7,028 bases of DNA from CALWRM01 sp050309765. Lineage in GTDB: Bacteria > Bacillota > Clostridia > Christensenellales > UBA1750. The notes below the pieces were generated by a model. It did no database searches. It saw only the letters and a list, made by a program, of their open reading frames with translations, and had not been told where the DNA came from. Position numbers and translations under genes: made by a program. Each line of letters opens with the position of its first letter. Positions within the stretch are counted from its first letter, which is position 1. The DNA is taken from contig JBNRMU010000107.1 in assembly GCA_050309765.1 (NCBI GenBank), positions 1-7,028 on the forward strand, in the 5' to 3' direction. Below, piece after piece: positions 5,508-7,028 of the stretch.

Positions 5508-6491
5508 TTACAGCAGGGCGGTCAACAGCTTTACGCAGGCTTCCAGATCGCCGATATCCACCGTTTCGCAGGGCGCGTGTACATAACGGCAGGGGATGGA
5601 CAGCGTGCCGGAGGGCACGCCGCCGCCGGTCAGATGGATGGCGCCGGCATCCGTGGCGCCGCCGGTCAGCACCTCGAACTGGTAGGGCACGCCGGCCTTG
5701 ATGGCGGCCTGCTCCATGGCGTCCTTCACCGCTGGATGCGAGATGGAGCCGCGGTCCATGACCTTGATCGCGGCGCCTCCGCCCAGGCGCGAGGTGGTGA
5801 CGCGCTTTTTCTGCATGGGATAATCGTCGGCGATGGTCACGTCCAGGGCGATGCCCATGTCCGGCATGATGCTAAAGGCCGCGGTGCGCGCGCCGCGCAG
5901 GCCGACTTCCTCCTGGGTGGAGAACACGGCGTAGATTTCGTTGTCGCTGTCCTTTAGTTGCTTCATGGCCTCCAGCAGCACAGCGCAGCCGGCACGGTCA
6001 TCCATGTAAGGGGAGGCAAGGCGGTTGCCAAGGTCGGACACCTGGGGACGGACCGCAGCCCAGTCGCCGATGGCGGCCTTTTTTGCCGCCTCTTCTTTGG
6101 AGGAAGCGCCAATGTCGATAAACAGGCGGGCGGCGGTGACCGCTGTGCCGGGCGCATAGCCGCCCTCGGCAAAGACGACGCCCTGCGCGCCAGACTTTAA
6201 CACCACATGACAAGCCTGCATCAGGTCGAAATGGATGCCGCCCAGGGGCATCACGCGAAGGAAGCCCTCGTCCTCAATGCCGGTGACGATGAAGCCGATC
6301 TCGTCCATGTGGGCGGAGAGCATGATCTTTTTGCCCTTGCCGCGCTTTACGCAGATGAGATTGCCCATCACGTCGCGGCAGATCTCGTCCACATAAGGGG
6401 CAATTTCCTTTTCGATCAGGTCGGCGCAGGCGCCCTCAAAGCCGGTGGGGGCGGGCACGGCCAGGAGCTTTAACAGCGTATCTTTAATCAT
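5508..6491 (-). CDS. M42-family metallo-aminopeptidase (complete copy)
   Basis: The 327-residue protein belongs to peptidase family M42 (glutamyl aminopeptidase / FrvX / YsdC-like; many are annotated as endoglucanase, which is not their activity). These are cytoplasmic, di-metal, often self-compartmentalised aminopeptidases that trim peptides. Expected metal and catalytic residues are visible: His61 and Asp63 in LSAHMDEIGF, the Asp pair 164-165 in YMDDRAG, Glu194 and Glu195 in STQEEVGLRG, Asp217 in ALDVT, and His305 in CRYVHAP. GGATDAGAIH (277-286) is the family's C-terminal glycine-rich motif. No signal peptide is seen. ATG at 6491 is preceded by AAGGAGA 7 bases upstream. It follows another M42 gene after a 27-base gap and ends at a terminator, so it is the last gene of that operon. 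Substrate preference cannot be read from sequence. Confidence 0.95.
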   Translation of the reverse strand: MIKDTLLKLLAVPAPTGFEGACADLIEKEIAPYVDEICRDVMGNLICVKRGKGKKIMLSAHMDEIGFIVTGIEDEGFLRVMPLGGIHFDLMQACHVVLKSGAQGVVFAEGGYAPGTAVTAARLFIDIGASSKEEAAKKAAIGDWAAVRPQVSDLGNRLASPYMDDRAGCAVLLEAMKQLKDSDNEIYAVFSTQEEVGLRGARTAAFSIMPDMGIALDVTIADDYPMQKKRVTTSRLGGGAAIKVMDRGSISHPAVKDAMEQAAIKAGVPYQFEVLTGGATDAGAIHLTGGGVPSGTLSIPCRYVHAPCETVDIGDLEACVKLLTALL

Positions 6492-6518
6492 AGCGGTATC
6501 TCCTTTTGTATCTTCGGT

Positions 6519-7028
6519 TCAAAGCTCGCCCGCGCTCTCCAGGAAGGCGCGGCCAAGGCGCAGCGCATTTTCGACGTCGGAAAGGCTGCACACGCTGGAG
6601 GGGGAGTGGATATAGCGGCAGGGCACGGAGATGACGGCCGTGGCCACGCCGCAGTTTGCGCGCTGGATGGCGCCCGCGTCGTTGCCGCCGGCCACCCCGC
6701 GCTTGAGCTGCCAGGGGATTTGATTCTTGTCGGCCAGTGCGCACAGACGGGCAAACAGCGCGGGATTGACGATGGAGGCCCGGTCCATGAAGGAGACGGT
6801 CGGGCCCTTGCCCAGGGTGCAGACCTCCTCGTGCACGCGTGCGCCGGGGGTATCGTTGGCGGTGGTGCCTTCAAAGACAACGCCGAAGTCGGGGTCCACC
6901 CGGCGGGCGCTGACCAGCGCGCCGTTTAGGCCGATCTCTTCCTGCACAGTAAAGACGCAGCACAGGTTCACGTCGTAGCGGCCGCGCAGAAGCTCCAGCA
7001 GCACGGCGCAGCCCACGCGGTCGTCCAG
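6519..7028 (-). CDS. M42-family metallo-aminopeptidase, second paralogue (N-terminal part outside window)
   Basis: Only the last 169 residues are in the window; the reading frame is open to the right edge, where it begins LDDRVGC, the metal-bridging Asp motif. Then come the catalytic and metal Glu pair in FTVQEEIGLNG, FEGTTANDTPG where the complete copy has LDVTIADDYP, the glycine-rich GGNDAGAIQ, and the last metal His in CRYIHSP. It aligns with the downstream copy throughout but is clearly diverged, so this is an old duplication or two distinct M42 subgroups rather than a recent copy. The metal ligand after the EEIG motif is Glu instead of Asp. A GTG inside the frame at 7016 is not the real start, because the conserved DDR motif lies before it. 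It is co-transcribed with the downstream copy. Confidence 0.93.
   Translation of the reverse strand: MDDRVGCAVLLELLRGRYDVNLCCVFTVQEEIGLNGALVSARRVDPDFGVVFEGTTANDTPGARVHEEVCTLGKGPTVSFMDRASIVNPALFARLCALADKNQIPWQLKRGVAGGNDAGAIQRANCGVATAVISVPCRYIHSPSSVCSLSDVENALRLGRAFLESAGEL

Noticed and set aside
5184..5957. Plus-strand open frame of 257 codons reaching into the M42 gene
   Set aside because: Its right half is antisense to the peptidase, its left half is intergenic, it has no ribosome binding site, and the product is low-complexity Gly/Ala/His-rich.
1..7028. CRISPR arrays, insertion sequences, tRNA or rRNA genes, phage or defence genes
   Set aside because: I looked for regular spaced repeats, transposase-like frames with inverted ends, tRNA cloverleaf motifs and known defence domains and saw none.

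Overview
The window is a stretch of bacterial chromosome in which every gene I can support lies on the minus strand. It most likely comes from a member of the Bacillota (Firmicutes), probably a GC-rich member of the Clostridia. The main reason is the gene order ecfA1-ecfA2-ecfT-truA-rplM-rpsI, which is the order known from Bacillus and Clostridium. Strong AGGAGG-type ribosome binding sites, sigma-A type promoters and simple hairpin-plus-T-tract terminators agree with this. Coding DNA is clearly GC-rich and the gaps are AT-rich. I cannot name a genus.

Layout in the direction of transcription (right to left). At the right edge are two M42-family metallo-aminopeptidase genes in tandem. The first is cut by the window end and the second is complete, ending in a strong terminator near 5453-5498. 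A gap of about 400 bp follows; it holds a possible structured element (5297-5367) and a well-formed promoter (5178-5206) carrying a small dyad. That promoter drives a single MarR-type regulator gene, which ends in its own terminator (4590-4627). A new promoter (4531-4559) then starts the ECF transporter module: two ABC ATPases (ecfA1, ecfA2) and the transmembrane coupler ecfT, followed by the tRNA pseudouridine synthase truA. These four genes overlap end to start by 16, 7 and 4 bases, so they are almost certainly co-transcribed and translationally coupled. A near-consensus promoter (1191-1219) and a leader of about 155 nt with several hairpins then precede rplM-rpsI (ribosomal proteins L13 and S9). 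These end in a strong terminator (122-162). The last 120 bases hold no gene but contain a two-copy direct repeat.

How the genes work together: EcfA1, EcfA2 and EcfT form the shared energising module of group II ECF vitamin/micronutrient importers. No substrate-binding S component is encoded here, as expected when the module serves several unlinked S components. TruA modifies tRNA anticodon arms, and L13/S9 are ribosome assembly proteins, so this block is housekeeping. The M42 peptidases probably trim peptides in the cytoplasm. The MarR gene is a separate unit whose target, other than possibly itself, cannot be read from the window.

I did not find a new defence, mobile or biosynthetic system. 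The items most worth a second look are non-coding: the rplM leader, the branched fold at 5297-5367, the dyad in the marR promoter and the repeat at 8-69.
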